A model generated the notes under the pieces. It was given only the letters and a program-made list of their open reading frames with translations, was not told where the DNA came from and did no database searches. A stretch of 64,000 nt of DNA from Hydractinia symbiolongicarpus (taxonomy: Eukaryota > Cnidaria > Hydrozoa > Anthoathecata > Hydractiniidae). Location of the stretch: contig NC_079888.1 of the NCBI RefSeq assembly GCF_029227915.1, positions 21,370,001-21,434,000 on the forward strand. The letters run 5' to 3'. Position 1 is the stretch's first letter; every line of letters begins with the position of its first letter. Of the stretch, positions 13,461-23,569 are shown in pieces. The translations under genes were made by a program, and so were the position numbers.

Positions 13461-16400
13461 TGAGATAAAAAAGTCATTTTTTTATTGGGGGACCAATCCT
13501 AGCCATTATCGCGCGCTGAGGAAATAGCGACAGTTTCAAAAACTACCACAAATTGACTTTCTAACAGTGTCAGTCCGTTTGAGTTTCAACGGTTGTGTCA
13601 CATATTCGTACCAACATGTATTTAGCGATACTTTTTTGATATTACTAAGTTGCATCGCTTTTAGCAATGAAACGTTGACTGTGGGACTTAATTGAACTAA
13701 CTTTGGGCTGTAACCTGATAAATGTGATAAATGAGACAATTGGACTCCATGAAATAACGTTCTTCTTAATTTGACGTGATTGCCGGAACTCAGCGATTAC
13801 ACTGGCCGCTGTGGTAGCGCTTCATTTAAGAGTTTAGATAAATAAGTCATTTTTTACTGTGGGACCAATCCTAGCCGTTTTTACGCGCTGAAGAAATAGC
13901 GACAGTTTTAAAAACTACATTTCATTGTCTTTCTAACGGTGTCAGTCCGTTTGAGTTTCAACGGTTGTGTCACATATTCGTACCAACATGTATTTAGCGA
14001 TATTTTTTTGATATTACTAGGTTGCATCGCTTTTAACAATGAAACGATTGACTGTGGGACTTAATTGAACTAACTTTGGATTGTGACCTGATAAATGTGA
14101 TAAATGAGACAATTGAACTCCAAGAAATAACATTCTTCTTAATTTGACGTGATTGCCGGACCTCAGCGATTACACTGGCCGCTGTGGTAGCGCTTCATTT
14201 AAGAGTTTAGATAAATAAGTCATTTTTTACTGTGGGACCAATCCTCTCCGTTATCGCGCGCTGAAGAAATAGCGACAGTTTCAAAAACTACATTTCATTG
14301 ACTTTCTAACGGTGTCAGTTCCTTTCAGTTACAACGGTTTGGTCACAAATACATACCAACATATATTTAGCGATTTTTTTCTGATATTACTAGGTTGCGT
14401 CGCTTTTAACGATGAAACGATTGACTGTGGGACTTAAGTGAACTAACTTTGGACTGTCTCCTGATAAATGTGCTAAAGGAGACAATTGGACTCCAAGAAA
14501 TAACATTCTTGTTCACTTGACATGATTGCCGAAACTGAGCGATTACACTGGGCTCTGTGGTAGCGTTCATTTAAGAATTAGGTTAAAAAAAGTCATTTTT
14601 TTATTGTGGGACCAATCCTAGACGTTATCGCGCGCTGAGGAAATAGCGACAGTTTCAAAAACTACATTTCATTGTCTTTCTAACGGTGTCAGTCCGTTTT
14701 AGTTTCAACGTATGTGTCACATATTCGTACCAACATGTATTTAGCGATATTTTTTTGATATTACTAGGTTGCATCGCTTTTAACAATGAAACGATTGACT
14801 GTGGGACTTAATTGAACTAACTTTGGACTTTGACCTGATAAATGTGAAAAATGAGACAATTGGAATCCAAGAAATAACATTCTTCTTAATTTGACGTGAT
14901 TGCCGGAACTCAGCGATTACACTGGCCGCTGTGGTAGCGCTTCATTTAAGAGTTTAGATAAATAAGTCATTTTTTACTGTGGGACCAATCCTATCCGTTA
15001 TCGCGCGCTGAAGAAATAGCGACAGTTTCAAGAACTACATTTCATTGACTTTCTAACAGTGTCAGTCCGTTTGAGTTACAACGGTTGGGTCACATATTCG
15101 TACCAACATGTATTTAGCGATATTATTCTGATATTACTAGGTTGCGTCGCTTTTAACTATGAAACGATTGACTGTGGGACTTAATTGAACTAACTTTGGA
15201 CTGTCTCTTGATAAATGTGATAAAGGAGACATTTGGACTCCAAGAAATAACATTCTTGTTAACTTGACATGATTGCCGAAACTCAGCGATTACACTGGGC
15301 TCTGTGGTAGCGTTCATTTAAGAATTAGGTTAAAAAAAGTCATTTCTTTATTGTGGGACCAATCCTAGCCGTTATCGCGCGCTAAAGAAATAGCGACAGT
15401 TTAAAGAACTACATTTCAATGACTTTCTAACGGTGTCAGTCCGTTTGAGTTGCAACAGTTGGGTCACATATTCGTACCAACATGTATTTAGCGATGTTTT
15501 TCTGATATTACCAGGTTGCATCGCTTTTAACTATGAAACGATTGACTGTGGGACTTAATTGAGCTAACTTTCGACTGTCACCTGATAAATGTAATAAAAG
15601 AGACAATTGGACTCCAAGAAAAAACATTCTTCTTAATTTCAGATAATTGCCGAAACTCAGCGATTACACTGGGCTCTGTGGTAGCGCTTCATTTAAGAAT
15701 TATGATTAAAAAAGTCATTTTTTACTGTGGGACCAATCCTATCCGTTATTGCCCGCTGAAGAAATAGCGACAGTTTCAAAAACTACCTTTTATTGACTTT
15801 CTAACGGTGTCAGTCCCTTTCAGTTACAACGGTTTGGTGACAAATACGTACCAACATGTATTTAGCGATATTATTCTGATATTACTAGGTTGCATCGCTT
15901 TTAGCAATGAAACGTTGACTGTGGGACTTAATTGAACTAACTTTGGGCTGTGACCTGATAAATGTAATAAATGAGACAATTGGACTCCAAGAAATAACAT
16001 TCTTCATAATTTGACGTGATTGCCGGAACTCAGCGATTACACTGGCCGCTGTGGTAGCGCTTCATTTAAGAGTTTAGATAAATAAGTCATTTTTTACTGT
16101 GGGACCAATCCTATCTGTTATCGCGCGCTGAAGAAATAGCGACAGTTTCAAAAACTAAATTTCATTGAATTTCTAACGGTGTCAGTCCGTTTCAGTTACA
16201 ACGGTTTGGTCACGTATTCGTACCAACATTAGCGATATTTTTCTGATATTACTAGGTTGCGTTGCTTTTAACGATGAAACGATTGACTGTGGGTCTTAAT
16301 TGAACTAACTTTGGACTGTCTCCTGATAAATGTGATAAAGGAGACATTTGGACTCCAAGAAATAACATTCTTGTTAACTTGACATGATTGCCGAAACTCA

Positions 16401-16730
16401 GCGATTACACTGAGCTCTGTGGTAGCGCTTCATTTAAGAATTAAGATAAAAAAATCATTTCTTTATTGTGGGACCAATCCTAGCCGTTATCGCGCGCTAA
16501 AGAAATAGCGACAGTTTCAAGAACTACATTTCATTGATTTTCTAACGGTGTCAGTCCGTTTGAGTTACAACAGTTGGGTCACATATTCGTACCAACATGT
16601 ATTTAGCGATGTTTTTCTGATATTACTAGGTTGCATCGCTTTTAGCAATGAAACGTTGACTGTGGGACTTAATTGAACTAACTTTGGGCTGTGACCTGAT
16701 AAATGTGGTAAATCAGACAATTGGACACCA
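13013..16730 (+). repeat. Large HOR copy 1 (one monomer deleted)
   Basis: Starts at the monomer with GAATCTTAGCGATTCCCC and aligns to the next copy at an offset of 3,728 bp for its first half (13,536 to 17,264). Past about 15,050 the offset becomes about 4,100 bp (15,639 to 19,739, at the rare TTTCAGATAATTGCC variant). The 372-bp change means this copy lacks one monomer of an 11-monomer, roughly 4.1-kb unit. It overlaps the end of the preceding 1,575-bp HOR copy because both share the CCCCGGGG monomer. Confidence 0.78.
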
Positions 16731-19700
16731 AGAAATAACATTCTTGTTAACTTGACATGATTGCCGAATCTTAGCGATTCCCCGGGGTCTGTGGTAGCGC
16801 TTCATTTAAGAATTAAGATAAAAAAAGTCATTTTTTTATTGTGGAACCAATCCTAGCCGTTATGGCGCGCTAAAGAAAAAGCGACAGTTTCAAGAACTAC
16901 ATTTCATTGACTTTCTAACGGTGTTAGTCCGTTTGAGTTACAACGGTTGGGTCACATATTCGTACCAACATGTATTTAGCGATATTTTTCTGATATTACT
17001 AGGTTGCATCGCTTTTAACTATGAAACGATTGACTGTGGGACTTAATTGAGATAACTTTGGACTGTCACCTAATAAATGTGATAAAGGAGTCAATTGGAC
17101 TCCAAGAAAAAACATTCTTCTTAATCTGACATGATTGCCGAAACTCAGCGATTACACTGGGCTCTGTGGTAGCGCTTCATTTAAGAATTGAGATAAAAAA
17201 GTCATTTTTTTATTGGGGGACCAATCCTACCCATTATCGCGCGCTGAGGAAATAGCGACAGTTTCAAAAACTACCACAAATTGACTTTCTAACAGTGTCA
17301 GTCCGTTTGAGTTTCAACGGTTGTGTCACATATTCGTACCAACATGTATTTAGCGATACTTTTTTGATATTACTAAGTTGCATCGCTTTTAGCAATGAAA
17401 CGTTGACTGTGGGACTTAATTGAACTAACTTTGGGCTGTAACCTGATAAATGTGATAAATGAGACAATTGGACTCCATGAAATAACGTTCTTCTTAATTT
17501 GACGTGATTGCCGGAACTCAGCGATTACACTGGCCGCTGTGGTAGCGCTTCATTTAAGAGTTTAGATAAATAAGTCATTTTTTACTGTGGGACCAATCCT
17601 AGCCGTTTTTGCGCGCTGAAGAAATAGCGACAGTTTTAAAAACTACATTTCATTGTCTTTCTAACGGTGTCAGTCCGTTTGAGTTTCAACGGTTGTGTCA
17701 CATATTCGTACCAACATGTATTTAGCGATATTTTTTTGATATTACTAGGTTGCATCGCTTTTAACAATGAAACGATTGACTGTGGGACTTAATTGAACTA
17801 ACTTTGGATTGTGACCTGATAAATGTGATAAATGAGACAATTGAACTCCAAGAAATAACATTCTTCTTAATTTGACGTGATTGCCGGACCTCAGCGATTA
17901 CACTGGCCGCTGTGGTAGCGCTTCATTTAAGAGTTTAGATAAATAAGTCATTTTTTACTGTGGGACCAATCCTCTCCGTTATCGCGCGCTGAAGAAATAG
18001 CGACAGTTTCAAAAACTACATTTCATTGACTTTCTAACGGTGTCAGTCCCTTTCAGTTACAACGGTTTGGTCACAAATACATACCAACATATATTTAGCG
18101 ATTTTTTTCTGATATTACTAGGTTGCGTCGCTTTTAACGATGAAACGATTGACTGTGGGACTTAAGTGAACTAACTTTGGACTGTCTCCTGATAAATGTG
18201 CTAAAGGAGACAATTGGACTCCAAGAAATAACATTCTTGTTCACTTGACATGATTGCCGAAACTGAGCGATTACACTGGGCTCTGTGGTAGCGTTCATTT
18301 AAGAATTAGGTTAAAAAAAGTCATTTTTTTATTGTGGGACCAATCCTAGACGTTATCGCGCGCTGAGGAAATAGCGACAGTTTCAAAAACTACATTTCAT
18401 TGTCTTTCTAACGGTGTCAGTCCGTTTCAGTTTCAACGGTTGTGTCACATATTCGTACCAACATGTATTTAGCGATATTTTTTTGATATTACTAGGTTGC
18501 ATCGCTTTTAACAATGAAACGATTGACTGTGGGACTTAATTGAACTAACTTTGGACTTTGACCTGATAAATGTGAAAAATGAGACAATTGGAATCCAAGA
18601 AATAACATTCTTCTTAATTTGACGTGATTGCCGGAACTCAGCGATTACACTGGCCGCTGTGGTAGCGCTTCATTTAAGAGTTTAGATAAATAAGTCATTT
18701 TTTACTGTGGGACCAATCCTATCCGTTATCGCGCGCTGAAGAAATAGCGACAGTTTCAAAAACTACATTTCATTGACTTTCTAACGGTGTCAGTCCCTTT
18801 CAGTTACAACGGTTTGGTCACAAATACGTACCAACATGTATTTAGCGATATTATTCTGATATTACTAGGTTGCGTCGCTTTTAACTATGAAACGATTGAG
18901 TGTGGGACTTAATTGAACTAACTTTGGACTGTCTCCTGATAAATGTGATAAAGGAGACAAATGGACTCCAAGAAATAACATTCTTGTTAACTTGACATGA
19001 TTGCCGAAACTCAGCGATTACACTGGGCTCTGTGATAGCGCTTCATTTAAGAATTAAGATAAAAAAAATCATTTTGTTATTGTGGAACCAATCCTAGCCG
19101 TTATGGCGCGCTAAAGAAAAAGCGACAGTTTCAAGAACTACATTTCATTGACTTTCTAACAGTGTCAGTCCGTTTGAGTTACAACGGTTGGGTCACATAT
19201 TCGTACCAACATGTATTTAGCGATATTATTCTGATATTACTAGGTTGCGTCGCTTTTAACTATGAAACGATTGACTGTGGGACTTAATTGAACTAACTTT
19301 GGACTGTCTCTTGATAAATGTGATAAAGGAGACATTTGGACTCCAAGAAATAACATTCTTGTTAACTTGACATGATTGCCGAAACTCAGCGATTACACTG
19401 AGCTCTGTGGTAGCGCTTCATTTAAGAATTAAGATGAAAAAGTCATTTCTTTATTGTGGGATCAATCCTAGCCGTTATCGTGCGCTAAAGAAATAGCGAC
19501 AGTTTAAAGAACTACATTTCAATGACTTTCTAACGGTGTCAGTCCGTTTGAGTTGCAACAGTTGGGTCACATATTCGTACCAACATGTATTTAGCGATGT
19601 TTTTCTGATATTACCAGGTTGCATCGCTTTTAGCTATGAAACGATTGACTGTGGGACTTAATTGAGCTAACTTTCGACTGTCACCTGATAAATGTAATAA

Positions 19701-21913
19701 AAGAGACAATTGGACTCCAAGAAAAAACATTCTTCTTAATTTCAGATAATTGCCGAAACTCAGCGATTACACTGGGCTCTGTGGTAGCGCTTCATTTAAG
19801 AATTATGATTAAAAAAGTCATATTTTACTGTGGGACCAATCTTATCCGTTATCGCCCGCTGAAGAAATAGCGACAGTTTCAAAAACTACCTTTTATTGAC
19901 TTTCTAACGGTGTCAGTCCCTTTCAGTTACAACGGTTTGGTGACAAATACGTACCAACATGTATTTAGCGATATTATTCTGATATTACTAGGTTGCATCG
20001 CTTTTAGCAATGAAACGTTGACTGTGGGACTTAATTGAACTAACTTTGGGCTGTGACCTGATAAATGTAATAAATGAGACAATTGGACTCCAAGAAATAA
20101 CATTCTTCATAATTTGACGTGATTGCCGGAACTCAGCGATTACACTGGCCGCTGTGGTAGCGCTTCATTTAAGAGTTTAGATAAATAAGTCATTTTTTAC
20201 TGTGGGACCAATCCTATCTGTTATCGCGCGCTGAAGAAATAGCGACAGTTTCAAAAACTAAATTTCATTGAATTTCTAACGGTGTCAGTCCGTTTCAGTT
20301 ACAACAGTTTGGTCACGTATTCGTACCAACATTAGCGATATTTTTCTGATATTACTAGGTTGCGTTGCTTTTAACGATGAAACGATTGACTGTGGGTCTT
20401 AATTGAACTAACTTTGGACTGTCTCCTGATAAATGTGATAAAGGAGACATTTGGACTCCAAGAAATAACATTCTTGTTAACTTGACATGATTGCCGAAAC
20501 TCAGCGATTACACTGAGCTCTGTGGTAGCGCTTCATTTAAGAATTAAGATAAAAAAATCATTTCTTTATTGTGGGACAAATCCTAGCCGTTATCGCGCGC
20601 TAAAGAAATAGCGACAGTTTCAAGAACTACATTTCATTGATTTTCTAACCGTGTCAGTCCGTTTGAGTTACAACAGTTGGGTCACATATTCGTACCAACA
20701 TGTATTTAGCGATGTTTTTCTGATATTACCACGTTGCATCGCTTTTCACAATGAAACGATTGACTGTGGGACTTAATTAAGCTAACTTTGGACTGTCACC
20801 TGATAAATGTGATAAAAGAGACAATTGGACTCCAAGAAAAAACATTCTTCTTAATTTGAGATGATTGCCGAAACTCAGCGATTACACTGGGCTCTGTGGT
20901 AGCGCTTCATTTAAGAATTATGATTAAAAAAGTCATTTTTTACTGTGGGACCAATCCTATCCGTTATCGCCCGCTGAAGAATAGCGACAGTTTCAAAAAC
21001 TACATTTCATTGACTTTCTAACGGTGTCAGTCCCTTTCAGTTACAACGGTTTGGTCACAAATACGTACCAACATGTATTTAGCGATATTATTCTGATATT
21101 ACTAGGTTGCATCGCTTTTAGCAATGAAACGTTGACTGTGGGACTTAATTGAACTAACTTTGGGCTGTGACCTGATAAATGTGATAAATGAGACAATTGG
21201 ACTCCAAGAAATAACATTCTTCATAATTTGACGTGATTCCCGGAACTCAGCGATTACTCTGGCCGCTGTGGTAGCGCTTCATTTAAGAGTTTAGATAAAT
21301 AAGTCATTCTTTACTGTGGGACCAATCATATCTGTTATCGCGCGCTGAAGAAATAGCGACAGTTTCAAAAACTAAATTTCATTGAATTTCTAACGGTGTC
21401 AGTCCGTTTCAGTTACAACGGTTTGGTCACGTATTCGTACCAACATTAGCGATATTTTTCTGATATTACTAGGTTGCATCGCTTTTAACTATAAAACGAT
21501 TGACTGTGGGACTTAATTGAACTAACTTTAGACTGTCATACCAACATGTATTTAGCGATACTTTTTTTATATTACTAAGTTGCATCGCCGTTTGAGTTTC
21601 AACGGTTGTGTCACATATTCGTACCAACATGTATATAGCGATACTTTTTTTATATTACTAAGTTGCATCGCTTTTAGCAATGAAACGTTGACTGTGGGAC
21701 TTAATTGAACTAACTTTGGGCTGTGACCTGATAAATGTGATAAATGAGACAATTGGACTCCAAGAAATAAAATTCTTCTTAATTTGACGTGATTGCCGGA
21801 ACTCAGCGATTACACTGGCCGCTGTTGTAGCGCTTCATTTAAGAGTTTAGATAAGTAAGTCATTCTTTACTGTGGGACCAATCCTATCTGTTATCGCGCG
21901 CTGAAGAAATAGT
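16731..21913 (+). repeat. Large HOR copy 2, left flank of the LINE
   Basis: Contains the full 11-monomer order and continues into further monomers up to the LINE insertion point. The whole segment reappears at 32,081-37,263 at an exact offset of 15,350 bp with only about ten single-base differences that I could see by eye over about 5.2 kb (for example 17,227 C versus G, and the 19,028 and 34,378 area). It ends with a truncated monomer junction near 21,539, followed by an 83-bp-duplication monomer (junction 21,589). Confidence 0.85.
21539..21588 (+). repeat. Truncated-monomer junction
   Basis: The monomer sequence ACTTTAGACTGTCA jumps directly to TACCAACATGTATTTAGC, skipping most of a monomer (about 280 bp). 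It then runs into the 83-bp-duplication type at 21,589. The identical junction at 36,889 shows that the break predates the duplication of this whole region. Confidence 0.8.
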
Positions 21914-21919
21914 GACAGT
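21914..21919 (+). repeat. Left target-site duplication of the LINE (GACAGT)
   Basis: Satellite sequence up to GAAATAGTGACAGT is intact. The same six bases follow the element tail at 26,641. The LINE-free paralogue has GACAGT once, at 37,264-37,269. The offsets (15,350 on the left, 10,623 on the right) differ by 4,727, which is exactly the element plus one 6-bp duplication. Confidence 0.92.
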
Positions 21920-21965
21920 AGTAGACAGTAGTAGCTAAAGGAAAGGACGGGCAGCAGGTTGAAAG
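21920..21965 (+). other. LINE 5' leader
   Basis: Forty-six bases between the satellite junction and the ORF1 ATG, purine- and G-rich compared with the rest of the element (GCTAAAGGAAAGGACGGG, GCAGCAGG). Across the junction the word GACAGTAGTA occurs twice in tandem (21,914-21,923 and 21,924-21,933), so the true 5' end of the element could be 21,920 or 21,924. The short leader means that either this family has a short 5' UTR or the copy is slightly 5'-truncated just ahead of ORF1. Non-LTR elements usually carry an internal promoter here; no specific promoter motif can be identified. Confidence 0.6.
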
Positions 21966-23372
21966 ATGGCGGCTAAAGATATCTTAGTAAATTACACCGA
22001 GGATATGGAAACATTAGAAGAAAGCGTTTTGCAATCTATTAAAAATATTCATGGAAGAAAGAAACGTGCAGATATGGACAGTATTATTGTTGAGTCGAAA
22101 GAATTCAGTCCAGAAAAGGTAAAATATACTGTTCAACGACTTTGCGATACTGATAAACTTTTTCTCATAAACAGACGAGGATTACCTAGCTATAGGATAA
22201 GTAAAAACATTTTTACTGGCAAAATTACGAGTGTTGATAGGGAAGAAGGAGAAGATGATATCCAAGAACCAGATGAAAAAGTAGACCACCTCGATCTTCT
22301 CGCTCAGGAACTACAACAGGTTAAAAACTTTGAAGTTTTAAAAGAAATAGTTAAAATGGTATCGGACCTGAAAGAATACGTCTCGTATGAAGTCGGTAAA
22401 TTAAGAAGAAATATGGTAAATGATTTGGTTGTTCACTTGAAGGAAGAAAACGATTTTTTAAAAAACGAGATAAAAGAATCTCAAAGTTTGTTGAGGGACG
22501 TTTTGTTACAAGACATAAACATAAATAATTATGAAAAAATTAAAAACAAATCAGAAACCAATGATTGGAACGAAGTAAAGAAAGGTCCCTCGGGAAAAAT
22601 AGAGAAACGATATAATAATAGATTCAGTCTTTCAAATTGGTTTAGTACACTTCAGAACGAACAAAACAACAATAATCACTATGACGCACAACCACTTACG
22701 AATAATCAAAGTTACGCACCACCACAACCAAATAAATCTATAAGAAGACCAAATCCCGTTATTAACCTTTCTCCAGAAAGAGATCTTTTACAACATAACA
22801 TCAAATCATCTGAAACCCGTAAAAATAAAAAGAAGATTAGAATTATCAGTGATAGCATCGCAAAAGGCATAAATACTCGAGAATTCAATAATCATTTGAG
22901 AAACGGTGATGCAAGATTTAAAGTTTTTCCTGGTTCAAATATTAAAAATTTGGGTCATTACTCTCTACCAACCTTAGTAGATGAGAATCCAGAAATAGTA
23001 GTTGTGCATGTTGGAATAAACGACTTGCTGGATATAAAGAGAAATAAATCATCAGTTAATGAAATTGCAGAAAAAATAATCAAACTATCACGCGTATACA
23101 TCGATCATGGCGTCGAAAAAGTTTTTATTTCAAGTGTTATTATCTGTACTCGTATTGATTTTGAGTTTATCAAATCGTTAAATCATATACTTGAGAACGA
23201 GGCAAAGAAATATGGCTATATTTTTATCGACAATAGTAATATTATGGAATCTAATTTATGGAAAGATGGATTACATCTAATGGAAAGTGGTAAAGTTTTG
23301 TTAGCTAATAATTTCTTATTTTATATAAATAATTTTTTAGGTCTGGATTTTATAGAAACGAATGTATACTGA
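21966..23372 (+). CDS. LINE ORF1: winged-helix-like / coiled-coil / SGNH hydrolase protein
   Basis: 468-aa protein, probably the RNA-binding or chaperone partner of the retrotransposition complex. The ATG lies in a good animal context (A at -3, G at +4). Residues about 15-80 have the pattern of a winged helix: a helix (LEESVLQSIKNI), a second helix (DSIIVESKE), a recognition-type helix (SPEKVKYTVQRLCDTD) and a strand-turn-strand wing (FLINRRGLPSYRI). An acidic linker (91-105) leads to a probable coiled coil (about 107-182). A basic, Asn/Gln/Pro-rich linker (about 183-290) follows. Residues 291-458 are an SGNH/GDSL-type hydrolase: SDS at 295-297 (nucleophile S297), FPGSN (G323), GIND (N352) and DGLH (D434, H437), so the catalytic set is complete. 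No CCHC zinc knuckle or PHD finger is seen. The hydrolase call is firm; the winged helix is inferred from sequence pattern. The last 40 bases overlap the ORF2 frame. Confidence 0.9.
   Translation: MAAKDILVNYTEDMETLEESVLQSIKNIHGRKKRADMDSIIVESKEFSPEKVKYTVQRLCDTDKLFLINRRGLPSYRISKNIFTGKITSVDREEGEDDIQEPDEKVDHLDLLAQELQQVKNFEVLKEIVKMVSDLKEYVSYEVGKLRRNMVNDLVVHLKEENDFLKNEIKESQSLLRDVLLQDININNYEKIKNKSETNDWNEVKKGPSGKIEKRYNNRFSLSNWFSTLQNEQNNNNHYDAQPLTNNQSYAPPQPNKSIRRPNPVINLSPERDLLQHNIKSSETRKNKKKIRIISDSIAKGINTREFNNHLRNGDARFKVFPGSNIKNLGHYSLPTLVDENPEIVVVHVGINDLLDIKRNKSSVNEIAEKIIKLSRVYIDHGVEKVFISSVIICTRIDFEFIKSLNHILENEAKKYGYIFIDNSNIMESNLWKDGLHLMESGKVLLANNFLFYINNFLGLDFIETNVY
23333..23339 (+). promoter_or_regulatory. 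Candidate -1 ribosomal frameshift site (T TTT TTA)
   Basis: In the ORF1 frame the codons here are AAT TTT TTA, giving a canonical X XXY YYZ slippery heptamer, T TTT TTA. A -1 slip moves reading into the frame that stays open through the endonuclease. In that frame the last upstream stop is TAA at 23,330-23,332, immediately before the heptamer, and ORF1 terminates at 23,370-23,372, so the slip must occur within this 40-base window. The same heptamer is a known -1 slippery sequence in other systems. I did not find a convincing stem 5-9 bases downstream by eye, so the stimulatory structure is unproven. Confidence 0.5.
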
Positions 23373-23569
23373 TTTCTGATAGGATAAGCACTGAACTTAC
23401 GGCATCCTGCTCCCAGGGTGTAACACATCCATATGGGGTTACTTCTTCTGAATGCAATAAGGAATTAAATGATCAATTTGAGACTGACCAATCACATGAT
23501 TCTACATATAATTTACAAAATTCTCTGAAAAATGTCTGTGATATTAGAATCAAAAATCCTTTCAATCTA

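Larger units (their letters stand above)
1..21919 (+). repeat. Left block of 373-bp satellite array
   Basis: Uninterrupted head-to-tail tandem repeat with a period of about 373 bp; the first boundaries, at each GACGTGATTGCC-like start, are 1, 374, 747, 1120, 1495 and 1867. Every monomer runs in the same orientation and carries the same ordered landmarks: GCGATTACACTGG, GTAGCGCTTCATTTAA, TGTGGGACCAATCC, CGCGCGCTGA, TTTCATTGACTTTCTAACGG, CGTACCAACATGTATTTAGC, TTGCATCGCTTTTA, GACTGTGGGACTTAATTGA and GACAATTGGACTCCAAGAA. Variation is mostly single bases and T- or A-run length. I see no gene in this block; short minus-strand frames recur once per monomer and are by-products of the repeat. The array is presumably heterochromatic, but nothing in the sequence shows whether it is centromeric. 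Confidence 0.97.

Noticed and set aside
23373-23569. Separate small gene or spacer between ORF1 and ORF2
   Set aside because: The region is continuously open in the ORF2 frame from 23,333, so it is better read as the N-terminal extension of ORF2.
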